Source: Catenulispora sp. EB89 (GTDB taxonomy: Bacteria; Actinomycetota; Actinomycetes; Streptomycetales; Catenulisporaceae). From it: DNA of 64,000 nt. Location: NCBI RefSeq assembly GCF_041261445.1, contig NZ_JBGCCU010000005.1, forward strand, positions 372,001 to 436,000, read 5' to 3'. This document shows, piece by piece, positions 42,119 through 49,971 of the stretch; the first letter of the stretch is position 1, and the number at the start of each line of letters is the position of its first letter. The position numbers were made by a program, and so were the translations under genes. Under the pieces are notes generated by a model, which searched no databases, had not been told where the DNA came from, and saw nothing but the letters and a program-made list of their open reading frames with translations.

Positions 42119-44820
42119 GCGTCGTCCCCGCCGTGCCGGGACGGCTGCCGGGCGCCGAACAGCTCGTCGGCCATGGACAGCGCGTCCTGTTCCGGTTCCT
42201 CGTCGAACTCCGGCTTGGTGACGTAGTCCGGGACTTCCCATTCGCCGCGGACCGGCGGTGCGGAGATCTCCTCGGCTCGCGGTGTGGTGCTCGGGGGAGC
42301 CGGCGTGACGGCGCGCGGGGACGGCGAATACGAATCCGTCGTCTGCCCCGGGCGGGTCGCCGGTCCGGTCGTCGATGTGGCCGATGTGGCCGACGTGGTG
42401 GTCGGCGTGGTCGGTCGGATCGCCGGCCGATCGGTCGGCGAGGGGCGCGAGGACAACTCGCTGGAGCCCGCACCCTGGGCCCGCTCGCGCGCCGCGCGCT
42501 CGGCCCTGGCCGCCTCTTCCTCTAAGCGCCGCATGTGTTCCTGCCGCGCGAACTCCCGCGTCTCCTGCTCCCGCTCCGCCTGGTCCCGCTGTTCGGCTTC
42601 GGCCTCGGCGCGGCGGCGCTCTGCGTCGGAAAGCTCTGCCATCTGCGCTGCGCGCTCCTGCGCAGCCTTACGGCGCTCCTCCTCACGGCGTGCCGCTTCC
42701 TCGGTCATCTGCTGACGCGACAGGTGGATCCGGCCCTCCAGCCGTGACTTGATGCGCCCGGAGATCTGCTCGATCGTCTCCAGGGCGTTGATCACGATGA
42801 ACCGCTCCGGCTCGGCCGCGGCCAGCTCCAGATAACGGTTGCGGACCCGGCGGTGGAAGTCCACGGACTCCAGCTCCAGCCGGTCGGCCGGGGTCTTGCG
42901 CCGCCGCGCCGCCTCGATCGGGTCCAGGTCCATCAAAACCGTGACGTCCGGCATCAGGCCCTGCGTGGCCCAGTGCGACAGCAGCTCGACCTCCCGGGCC
43001 GACAGTGCGCGCCCCGCGCCCTGATAGGCCAGCGAGGAGTCGACGTAGCGGTCGGTGATCACCACCGCGCCGCGCTCCAGGGCCGGCCGGATCACCCGCT
43101 CGACGTGGTCCGCGCGGTCCGCGGCGTAGATCAGCGCCTCGGCGCGCGGGGAGATGACGTCTGCGTTCTGCGCGTCGAGCACGATGTTGCGCAGCTTCGT
43201 TCCCAGCAGCGTCCCGCCCGGCTCGCGGGTCACCACGACTTCGTGGCCGCGCCCGCGCAGCCAGTCGGCGACCAAGTCCAGCTGCGTGGACTTGCCGCTG
43301 CCGTCGCCGCCCTCGAAGGACAGGAAGGTACCGGTATAGGTGTGCGCGGGCCTTTCGATCCCGGTGCCTTCCGGCAGCGGGTTCCCGTCGGCTCCGGCCG
43401 CCGGTCCGGAGGTGGTCCCCGACTCCGCCACGCCCCCGGCGCGCGTCGGAGCGGCGGTGCGCTTGAGCGCCGCCTTCAGTTCGTTCCGCAACGATTTCCC
43501 TGGCACGTCATCCATCATCCTGTACGCCACCCACCCGACGCCCATTGCCAGCAGTCCCGCGCCGAAAAGGGTGATGGCCGCGCCACCATAGGTGATCGAT
43601 GCGCCGGGAACGCTTAGCGTGTGCGCCCCGAACATGCCGGCCACCGCCGGGGACACGGCCAGGATGAGGACCAGCGTCACCCGGATCAGGGACTGGACGA
43701 AGGCGAACGTCCGGCCGCGCAGCTCGTCGGCCACCTCGCGGCCCAGCATCGTCTGCCCGATGATCCACGCGGTCCCGCCGAGGAAGCCGATGACCAGCGC
43801 GCACAGCACGCTGAGCAGCAGGATCGGCACCAGGGCGAACACGCAGAGGACCAGGCCCGCGGCGAAGATGACGGAGCCGAACAGCCGCTCCCGCGACACG
43901 CCGGCCAGCACCCGCGAGCCGGAGAACATCCCGGCGGCCAGGCCGAGGAAGACGGTGCCGAACAGGACGCCATACGCTGCCTGGCCCGCATGGAGATCCC
44001 CGACGTAGGTCCGGGCCAGCCCGACCACCGCGCCGCCGGCCGCGAAAGCTCCGGTTGTGCCGATGATCACACCGCGGATCCTCTTGTCCTCGCCGAGGTA
44101 GTGCCAGCCGTCGAAGAGGGCGCGGAGCGGGGAACGAGTGTCGGTGGTGTGGCGGCGCTCTGCGGCGCGCTCTGTAGCGGAGCGCGCAGGGATGCTCTTA
44201 AGGCGCGCAATCGTAAGAGCGGAGAACAGGAAGGTGAGCGCATCGAAGTAGAGAGCGAGGCTGACCGGTTTGGCGGTGAAGAAGTTCCACTGGCTCGCCA
44301 GGCCCCGCGTGATCAGCGACAGCACGGTGAACACTCCCGCCGCGATGGGAGCGGTGCCATACGCGGTGAGCAGCGACACCTGGTTCGCCGGCTCCAGGAG
44401 CCGCGGCGGGACCAGGTTCGGGACCGTGGCCTCCTTGGCCGGGATCCAGAACATCGCCGCGATCTCGATCAGGAAGGTGGCCGTGAACAGCCACCACAAG
44501 GTGCCGACCAGGGGGATGGAGATGAAGAACAGACAGCGCGCGCTGTCGCCGGCCACCATCGTCCAGCGCCGGTCCAGCCGGTCGGCGACCACCCCGGCGA
44601 TCGGCCCGAACAGGACGGCCGGGATCAGCCGCACCACGAAGACGCCGGCGACCGCATAGGAGCGGCCCGCATAGCCGCCCCCGGCCAGGGACACCGCCAG
44701 CGAGGACTGCGCCAGCAGCCCGAGCCAGTCCCCGAGGCTGGACAGCGACAGGGCCGTCCACAGCCGGCGGAAGTCGGGGATGGCGAGCACGTCGCGGATC
44801 CCGACCGGTGATGACTCCAT
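42115..44820 (-). CDS. tmk: Thymidylate kinase fused to an N-terminal MFS-type membrane domain
   Basis: A 901-residue fusion. Residues 1-440 are an MFS-like 12-helix domain (GDWLGLLAQSSLAVSLAGGGY, GVVADRLDRRWTMVAGD). Residues about 495-705 are dTMP kinase, with P-loop FEGGDGSGKSTQ (502-513), TREPGGTLLG and the DRYVDSSLAYQGAGR lid. The last 195 residues are a charged coiled coil (REEERRKAAQERAAQMAEL...) and a disordered Pro/Thr tail. The kinase makes dTDP for DNA synthesis; fusion to a transporter-like domain is known in actinobacteria, and the reason is not established. One TTA codon lies in the tail (42523-42525). TACCGT 6 nt before ATG 44820 suggests a leaderless mRNA. Confidence 0.95.
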   Translation of the reverse strand: MESSPVGIRDVLAIPDFRRLWTALSLSSLGDWLGLLAQSSLAVSLAGGGYAGRSYAVAGVFVVRLIPAVLFGPIAGVVADRLDRRWTMVAGDSARCLFFISIPLVGTLWWLFTATFLIEIAAMFWIPAKEATVPNLVPPRLLEPANQVSLLTAYGTAPIAAGVFTVLSLITRGLASQWNFFTAKPVSLALYFDALTFLFSALTIARLKSIPARSATERAAERRHTTDTRSPLRALFDGWHYLGEDKRIRGVIIGTTGAFAAGGAVVGLARTYVGDLHAGQAAYGVLFGTVFLGLAAGMFSGSRVLAGVSRERLFGSVIFAAGLVLCVFALVPILLLSVLCALVIGFLGGTAWIIGQTMLGREVADELRGRTFAFVQSLIRVTLVLILAVSPAVAGMFGAHTLSVPGASITYGGAAITLFGAGLLAMGVGWVAYRMMDDVPGKSLRNELKAALKRTAAPTRAGGVAESGTTSGPAAGADGNPLPEGTGIERPAHTYTGTFLSFEGGDGSGKSTQLDLVADWLRGRGHEVVVTREPGGTLLGTKLRNIVLDAQNADVISPRAEALIYAADRADHVERVIRPALERGAVVITDRYVDSSLAYQGAGRALSAREVELLSHWATQGLMPDVTVLMDLDPIEAARRRKTPADRLELESVDFHRRVRNRYLELAAAEPERFIVINALETIEQISGRIKSRLEGRIHLSRQQMTEEAARREEERRKAAQERAAQMAELSDAERRRAEAEAEQRDQAEREQETREFARQEHMRRLEEEAARAERAARERAQGAGSSELSSRPSPTDRPAIRPTTPTTTSATSATSTTGPATRPGQTTDSYSPSPRAVTPAPPSTTPRAEEISAPPVRGEWEVPDYVTKPEFDEEPEQDALSMADELFGARQPSRHGGDDA

Positions 44821-44832
44821 GCAACCACGGTA
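44818..44832 (-). promoter_or_regulatory. Leaderless-type promoter for MFS-tmk
   Basis: Minus strand TACCGT (44832-44827), GGTTGC, ATG 44820. Confidence 0.5.
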
Positions 44833-44956
44833 ATGCTCTGTGTTTTCGAAGGGGGTTGTCGCGTGCCGTGGTTCGGCGGCGCGGGTGATTCTCCGTACCG
44901 CCGGACCACGGACATCCGACCCGCGGCCGGGGCGCGGGTCGGCCTGCCCCGGACCT

Positions 44957-45739
44957 TCACCAGGCGATGGCGCTCTGCATGTCGTACTGCCAGTAGGTGA
45001 CGAACGCGGAGTTCTGGTCCACGACCGTGTCGTTGGGCAGGGACAGCTTCAGGGAGCCGGGCAGAGAGCCGGACTGGTCCCGGGACTCCAGGAACACCTC
45101 CACCTGGGGCTCGACCTTGCCGGCGGAGCTGTCGGCGGCGGAGGTGCCGATGGAGGCGTAGGCCGACTGGCCCGGGTCGATGGTGACCACGGCCTGCGGC
45201 TTGCTGTCCTCGACGGGCTGCGTGACGGCCTGCTGGTCGGCGTCGAAGCGCAGGTCGGGGTAGTAGTACACGCTGCAGGCGGCGCCGCCGGTGTTGGTGA
45301 CGGTGAGCAGGACGTGGTTGATGGGGCGGACGAGGGCGGAGACGGTGCCCTTGAGCTGGTCGGTGGTGCAGGCAGCGGCGAGGCCTGAGCCGGCGGTGGT
45401 GGAGGGCCTCGGGGGCTTCGGCGTCGAGGTCTTCGGGGCGGAGGGCTTCTTGGTCACCGGAGTGGCGAGGGCCTGGGTTTGCGTCTGGTTCTGCGGCTGG
45501 CCCTGCGGCTGGCCCTGCGCCTGCGTGGAGGCCTGAGCCACGTCCGGCGCCTGGGTCGTGGCCGTCGTCGCGGCGTTCGGCGCGGGGGACTGCTGGGACT
45601 GGTTCGCGGTCGGGCTGCCCGCGGCGGCTGCGGAGGGCTTGGACGTGTCGCTGCCGCAGGCGCTCAGGCCCAGGAGGGCGGAGGCCGCAAGGGCGGCGGC
45701 GAGGAGGGTCTTGGCGGTCGGCGTGATGTGGTTCGTCAT
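44957..45739 (-). CDS. DUF4232 lipoprotein
   Basis: A 260-residue exported lipoprotein. The signal peptide ends in the lipobox LSAC (Cys about 28). A low-complexity spacer with QGQPQGQPQNQTQTQ repeats and a Lys/Pro/Thr stretch (TKKPSAPKTSTPKPPRP) precedes a DUF4232 domain (about 120-260): CTTDQL...HVLLTVTNTGGAACSVYYYPDLRF, IDPGQSAYASI. DUF4232 proteins are common on actinomycete surfaces and may bind wall components; function unknown. It is divergent from the membrane-spanning HTH gene at 45880, which may regulate it. Confidence 0.88.
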   Translation of the reverse strand: MTNHITPTAKTLLAAALAASALLGLSACGSDTSKPSAAAAGSPTANQSQQSPAPNAATTATTQAPDVAQASTQAQGQPQGQPQNQTQTQALATPVTKKPSAPKTSTPKPPRPSTTAGSGLAAACTTDQLKGTVSALVRPINHVLLTVTNTGGAACSVYYYPDLRFDADQQAVTQPVEDSKPQAVVTIDPGQSAYASIGTSAADSSAGKVEPQVEVFLESRDQSGSLPGSLKLSLPNDTVVDQNSAFVTYWQYDMQSAIAW

Positions 45740-45879
45740 GACTCCGGAGCTTGTCCGTCCCGGGGCGGGGCGCGCCGGGGGTGGAAGGGCTCCGGGTCGC
45801 GTGCGGGACGGTTTCCCGTAGCATGAGCTGCGGATTAGCGTCTGGGATGGGACGCCGATCCGGGACGGGAGGTAGCCGC

Positions 45880-47169
45880 GTGGCGTCGGGTTCGGAGGGT
45901 TTCGCCGCTCTGCTGAGCGATCTGAAGGAGCGGTCGGGCCTGAGTTACGGGGTCCTGGCGAAGCGGCTGCACGTGGGGACCTCGACGCTGCATCGGTATG
46001 TGCAGGGCGAGACTGTGCCCCCGGAGTACGGCGTCATAGAGAAGTTCGCGCGGTTGACGGGAGCCTCCGCGACGGAAATGGCGACGCTTTATCGGCTCTG
46101 GATGGCGGCGGTTGAGGCGCGTTCCTCAACGGCCGCTGAGACAGCGGTGATTACTGAGGCGGCTCCGGAGGAGCCGGCGGCTTCCTCTGCAGAACTCCCT
46201 CCCGTCGAGCCTCCTGACGTCTCTGCCTTTGCTGACCCTCCCGCCTCTTCGCGAGGACGGCGCCGCCTGCTTCCGGCGCTCGCTGTGCTTGCCGTCCTGG
46301 GAGTCGGGGCGGCTGTGGCCGGTGCCGCTTTCGCGTCCTCGGGATCCGGTGGTCATCCGGCTGCGGGCTCTGCGCCGGGTTCTCTACAGAGTTCGTCTTC
46401 TCCCTCTACTGCTCCCTCCCCATTCAACTCCGCCTCTCCCTCCTCTCCCTCCGTCCCGTCATCTCTACAGAGTTCGTCTGGCGCGTCCTCTTCCAGTTCT
46501 GCCGTGCCCTCCTCTGCGTCTTCCTCTTCCTCGGCTGCTCTGCCTATAGCCGTGACCATCCGCCCCTACCAGTGGGAGGACAAGTGCGAGCAGTGGTACC
46601 TGCTGAACAGGAAGCCGAGCGAGGTTCCTCCTCCGCCGGCCGAGCAGGACGCCCGGGGTTGGGCCGCCGCGCTGGGCGCCGTGCCGGCGGGCACCATGAA
46701 GATCGAGCTGGCGGTGCAGGGGACGTCGTCGGACGCGGTGGTCCTGTCGGGGCTGCACGTCCGGACCGTCAGTAAGGCCGCGCCGCTGCCCTGGTCCGCG
46801 TTCTCCATGGCGTCGGGGTGCGGGAGCGGGATCCAGCCGGTGTCGTTCGACGTCAACCTGGACGCCGACCGGCCGCTGGCGAATCCCAAGGCGGGGCAGC
46901 AGGGCGACACCGTGGTTCCCGCGGTGGACTTCCCCTTCAAGGTGTCGCAGTCCGATCCGCAGGTGCTGACCGTCTATGCGCACGCGCACATGGTGAACGT
47001 GGCGTGGTACCTGGAGCTGGACTGGAGCAGCGGGAGCCGGTCCGGGACCGTGCGGATCGACGACCACGGCAAGCCGTTCCAGACCAGCGGCGCGAAGGGG
47101 CGTCCGATCTACGACTACGACACCGGCTCGAACAGCTGGCTGATCGACGACACCGCGACCGTGAACTGA
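45880..47169 (+). CDS. Membrane-spanning XRE-type HTH protein
   Basis: A 429-residue protein of RodZ-like layout: N-terminal cytoplasmic XRE helix-turn-helix (LKERSGLSYGVLAKRLHVGTSTLHRYVQGE, about 13-42), acidic linker, one membrane helix (LLPALAVLAVLGVGAAVAGAAFA, about 130-152), a Ser-rich stalk (about 155-225) and an unrecognised extracytoplasmic beta-rich domain of about 200 residues with an early Cys (WEDKCEQWYLLNRKPSE) and a second one (ASGCGSG). GTG 45880 is set by GGGAGG 7 nt upstream. The stalk DNA (46340-46550) is unusually TCT/CCT-rich. It is likely a transmembrane regulator, or a wall-sensing protein, of the divergent lipoprotein gene. Confidence 0.85.
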   Translation: MASGSEGFAALLSDLKERSGLSYGVLAKRLHVGTSTLHRYVQGETVPPEYGVIEKFARLTGASATEMATLYRLWMAAVEARSSTAAETAVITEAAPEEPAASSAELPPVEPPDVSAFADPPASSRGRRRLLPALAVLAVLGVGAAVAGAAFASSGSGGHPAAGSAPGSLQSSSSPSTAPSPFNSASPSSPSVPSSLQSSSGASSSSSAVPSSASSSSSAALPIAVTIRPYQWEDKCEQWYLLNRKPSEVPPPPAEQDARGWAAALGAVPAGTMKIELAVQGTSSDAVVLSGLHVRTVSKAAPLPWSAFSMASGCGSGIQPVSFDVNLDADRPLANPKAGQQGDTVVPAVDFPFKVSQSDPQVLTVYAHAHMVNVAWYLELDWSSGSRSGTVRIDDHGKPFQTSGAKGRPIYDYDTGSNSWLIDDTATVN

Positions 47170-47281
47170 CGCCCCTGTAGATAAGGGCGCCCGGCTACTC
47201 CGTGCCGGACTCCAGAGTCTCTGCGGCCTTCTTCAGACCACTTGCCGTAGAACTTTGTACCGCAGGGGCTTTACTCGCCTT

Positions 47282-47644
47282 TCAAGACCCCTCCTGGAGG
47301 CGCTTGACGAGTACGGGGACGTGGCTGTGCTCGACGTCCTTGGCGGCGGTGACAAGCGTGACGGTGTGCTTGGCGTGCAGAGCGCGCACCTCTGCGAGCC
47401 CAGCCTGTTGGGCGTCTCCCTCGAGTTCGGCGTTATAGCGCGCTTCGAACTCCGCGTACTCGTCGCGGTGCGCATGGAGCCACTTCCGGAGTTCGTTGGA
47501 GGGCGCCACATCGATGGGCCACAGGTCGAGCGCGGCCTCTTCCCGGCCCACGCCGCGCGGCCACAGCCGATCCACCAGGACCCGCTTGCCGTCCGCCTGG
47601 GACGCAGCGCTATAAGCCCGCTTCATCCTGTAGTCGCCACTCAT
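47282..47644 (-). CDS. DUF488 family protein
   Basis: A 120-residue protein with the family core RVLVDRLWPRGV (about 21-32), then LWPIDVAPSNELRKWLHAH and YNAELEGDAQQAGLAEVRALHAKHTVTLVTAAKDVEHSHVPVL. DUF488 (YeaO-like) proteins are small and of unknown function, sometimes linked to stress or heme operons. A TAGCCT hexamer 6 nt before ATG 47644 points to a leaderless transcript. The DNA carries A/T-ending codons throughout, unlike most of the window. The 110-bp gap before it (47170-47281) holds only a weak GCCCCT..AGGGGC-like hairpin near 47170. Confidence 0.85.
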   Translation of the reverse strand: MSGDYRMKRAYSAASQADGKRVLVDRLWPRGVGREEAALDLWPIDVAPSNELRKWLHAHRDEYAEFEARYNAELEGDAQQAGLAEVRALHAKHTVTLVTAAKDVEHSHVPVLVKRLQEGS

Positions 47645-47656
47645 GGAGCCAGGCTA
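47642..47656 (-). promoter_or_regulatory. Leaderless-type promoter for the DUF488 gene
   Basis: Minus strand TAGCCT (47656-47651), GGCTCC, ATG 47644. Confidence 0.5.
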
Positions 47657-47697
47657 ATAGGCCTCCGCGCGCGGGACCGGTCTGTAAGGCTGACCGT

Positions 47698-48162
47698 GTG
47701 ACCATCTGGGACGAGACCACGGACAGCACCAAAGAGCTCGTGTTCACCGCGCTGGACTACGCGCTGGAGAACGCACAACTATCCGACCAACCCTTCACGC
47801 CCTTCTCCTTCGCACGTCGCGAGGACGGCACCGCCACCCTCACGCGCTTCGCCGTCAGCCCCGGCGCGGACGTCCCCGAGACGATCGACGCGGCCCGCGA
47901 GTACCTGGCCACCGCGGAGGCGGGCACCACGGCCATCACGCTCGCCTACGACGGCTACACGACGTACGAGGGGGAGCGCACCGAAGCCGTCTTCATCGAA
48001 GCCCACCAACTCGACCTCGACCGGGCCCTCATCCTCGCCCAGCGCTACCTCCGCACCGACGGCGACCTACAGCCCCTCGGCGACCCGATGCTCCAGGCGG
48101 AGGTGGACCCGCTGGTGCTGGGCATCGCAGAGGGCGACGGGGCCTCCGACTGCGGAGCCTGA
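47698..48162 (+). CDS. Hypothetical protein
   Basis: A 154-residue acidic cytoplasmic protein with no recognised domain. It is predicted alpha/beta: TKELVFTALDYALENAQL (helix), PFTPFSFARREDGTATLTRFAV (strands), TIDAAREYLATAEAGTTAITLAYDGYTTYEG and EAVFIEAHQLDLDRALILAQRYLRT. The plan resembles small actinomycete proteins of unknown function. GTG 47698 is the only start that does not overlap the divergent DUF488 promoter. A hairpin at 48176-48216 follows the stop. Confidence 0.7.
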   Translation: MTIWDETTDSTKELVFTALDYALENAQLSDQPFTPFSFARREDGTATLTRFAVSPGADVPETIDAAREYLATAEAGTTAITLAYDGYTTYEGERTEAVFIEAHQLDLDRALILAQRYLRTDGDLQPLGDPMLQAEVDPLVLGIAEGDGASDCGA

Positions 48163-48175
48163 CGCCGCCTCGAAA

Positions 48176-48216
48176 GCCCCTCGGCAGCACATCCTTCCCG
48201 CAGATGTGTCAGGGGC
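48176..48216 (+). terminator. Hairpin after the hypothetical gene
   Basis: GCCCCT (48176-48181) with AGGGGC (48211-48216), and inside it CACAT (48188-48192) with ATGTG (48204-48208). Confidence 0.5.
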
Positions 48217-48270
48217 CTACAGACAAACACAGGTGACTTCGCGGATACGCACCTCAGCGGCCACTCCATA

Positions 48271-48308
48271 CCTTCGATGCAGCCCACGACCGTGGGTTGC
48301 ATCGAAGG
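48271..48308. promoter_or_regulatory. 38-bp near-palindrome abutting a ribosome binding site
   Basis: CCTTCGATGCAGCCCACG (48271-48288) and CGTGGGTTGCATCGAAGG (48291-48308) are complementary except for one G-T pair, which would be a G-U wobble in RNA, and are separated by only AC. The right arm runs into GGGGGAG (48307-48313), the ribosome binding site for ATG 48316. It could be an operator, an RNA hairpin that blocks translation, or both. Confidence 0.75.
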
Positions 48309-48315
48309 GGGAGAA

Positions 48316-48906
48316 ATGACCGACACCGGACGCCGCATCACACTGGCCGCGGTCCTCATAGCGCTGCCGTTCGCCGTCGCGGCCTGCTCGTCGAGCTCGT
48401 CGAGTGCGTCACCGCAGAACGCCGCATCCGGCCAGTCGACGACCGCGCCCCTCGGCCAACCATCCGCACCCGCCGGTGGCAACGGCGACGGCAAGTTCCC
48501 CGCCGCCTGCTCCCTGCTTACCCAGGACCAGGCCAAGACCGCCCTCGGCGACGACGTGGCCCCCGGCGTCGAACAACAGGCGGCCGGCGGCAACGGCAGC
48601 TCCTGCACCTTCGACGGCGCGGGCGCGGCCGACGACGTCATCATCCAGGTCGGCCCCGCCGCCTTCATCCACCAGATCCAAGGCACCCACCAAACCCAAC
48701 CCGTCCCCGCCCTCGGCCCCGACGCTGGCGCACTGGTCTACGGCCTCGGCGCCGACATCTACGACATCTACGCGGCCAAGGGCGCCACCGCCGTCGACAT
48801 CAGCATCTCCAAGGGCGGCAAAGGCTCCGACCCCGAAACCCTGCCCCCACCGCCGGTCGCCGACGCGCTGACGGCGCTGGCCAAGACCGCCCTGGGCAAG
48901 CTCTAG
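48316..48906 (+). CDS. Lipoprotein, DUF3558-like (tentative)
   Basis: A 196-residue lipoprotein: signal peptide ending in lipobox VAAC (Cys about 24), a Ser-rich spacer, and a domain with three further Cys early on (FPAACSLLTQDQAKTALG..., SSCTF). This Cys pattern, with a LLT-x-x-x-A helix then a cysteine about 35 residues later, resembles DUF3558 surface lipoproteins of actinomycetes. Function unknown. GGGGGAG lies 3-9 nt upstream of ATG 48316, next to the palindrome at 48271-48308, so expression is probably controlled there. Confidence 0.78.
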   Translation: MTDTGRRITLAAVLIALPFAVAACSSSSSSASPQNAASGQSTTAPLGQPSAPAGGNGDGKFPAACSLLTQDQAKTALGDDVAPGVEQQAAGGNGSSCTFDGAGAADDVIIQVGPAAFIHQIQGTHQTQPVPALGPDAGALVYGLGADIYDIYAAKGATAVDISISKGGKGSDPETLPPPPVADALTALAKTALGKL

Positions 48907-48913
48907 AGCATCG

Positions 48914-49690
48914 CTACACCGAGACCGGCGAAGCCGTTCCGAGGCTCAGGACCTGCTCCACCTTCGCGACCGCCTGACTGAAGTCGACATACGCGACTTG
49001 CGACGATCCACTGCCGATCTGGAAGAAGACATAGCCGAGCACAACAGGCGAGAGCTCCTCGCAGACGATGTACCCGTTGAGCTCGAAGCCCTGGTACGCA
49101 CCGTCGAGCCTGACCGCCGTCGTATCCGGCGCGGAGGAGAACGTGATCGGCGTGAAGCCGAACGTCAGGGACACGTCCCCGCTGGTGACCGTCCACGACT
49201 TGCAGGAGGCGAGTGCGCTGCTCAACTGTGCGTACCCGGCATCAGCCGCACCTGGCGAACCGTCGACGAGCACCTCGTCCAGAAACGGACCCGTAGCGCC
49301 GGCGGAGAAATCGGCTTCCTGCCGATTACCCAGCCCAGAACCACCGCCACCGACAAGCGTGTCGAGCGCCGGGCAGCCGCTGCTGCTGATCGCACCGCCG
49401 CCACTTGAGCCACCGCCGCCCGTGCCGCCGCCGCTCCCGCTGCCATTACCGGAGCCGGGACCAGTGGCCACGAAGTTCCCGCCAAGGTCAGCGGCAGTGA
49501 GCAGCGCGGCGCCAAGCTGCTGCCCGGTGGGGACCGACGGACTGATACTCGGACCGCTGCCCCCAGAAGCCGGTGCCGGTGCGCTGCTACTCCCCGTCTT
49601 GCCCGCAGACGCGGACGCACAGCCCGCAGCGGTCAGCACGACAAGAAGGAACACCGACGTAAAGGCCCGCGAGCGCTTGCGCCGACTCAT
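48914..49690 (-). CDS. Hypothetical lipoprotein
   Basis: A 258-residue lipoprotein with lipobox TAAGC (Cys about 23). A Ser/Gly spacer leads to ALLTAADLGGNFVATG, then a Gly-rich run (SGSGGGTGGGGSSGGG) that interrupts the domain, followed by SGCPALDTL and strands SCKSWTV, VRLDGAYQGFELNGYIVCEELSPVVLGY. Three Cys in the body could form a disulfide. It resembles secreted sensor-like lipoproteins of actinomycetes, without a nameable family. ATG 49690 is chosen since AAGGGGG is 7 nt away, while ATG 49696 would be 1 nt from it. It is convergent with the preceding lipoprotein. Confidence 0.78.
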   Translation of the reverse strand: MSRRKRSRAFTSVFLLVVLTAAGCASASAGKTGSSSAPAPASGGSGPSISPSVPTGQQLGAALLTAADLGGNFVATGPGSGNGSGSGGGTGGGGSSGGGAISSSGCPALDTLVGGGGSGLGNRQEADFSAGATGPFLDEVLVDGSPGAADAGYAQLSSALASCKSWTVTSGDVSLTFGFTPITFSSAPDTTAVRLDGAYQGFELNGYIVCEELSPVVLGYVFFQIGSGSSQVAYVDFSQAVAKVEQVLSLGTASPVSV

Positions 49691-49850
49691 GGGCATACCC
49701 CCTTGGCCTGGGAGACCGACCGGTGGCCCGGTCTCACCAGCGTCGCACCACAGCGCAGAAGCCGCATCCGGTCCACAACTGCCACGGGCGGCGCCACCGA
49801 GGAACGACAAAGGCGCCCGCCGGATCAGCGGACGCCCTGGTCAGAGGAGA

Positions 49851-49923
49851 GCCTCCTGTCGGAATCGAACCGACGACCTACGCATTACGAGTGCGTCGCT
49901 CTGGCCGACTGAGCTAAGGAGGC
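49851..49923 (-). tRNA. tRNA-Thr (anticodon CGT)
   Basis: The minus strand folds as a tRNA: acceptor stem GCCTCCT/AGGAGGC, D arm TAGCTCAGTCGGCCAGAGC, anticodon stem ACGCA/TGCGT with loop CTCGTAA (anticodon CGT reads ACG), T arm GTCGGTTCGATTCCGAC. No CCA is encoded. It lies between the lipoprotein gene and the aminopeptidase gene. Confidence 0.97.
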
Positions 49924-49971
49924 CCGACCCGTCAGCGTGCGCCGCGGGCCGGTGCACGAGTGTACCTGACG

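Noticed and set aside
48271-48308. Terminator for the upstream hypothetical gene
   Set aside because: It has no U-tract and sits directly against the next ribosome binding site; a separate hairpin at 48176-48216 fits termination better.
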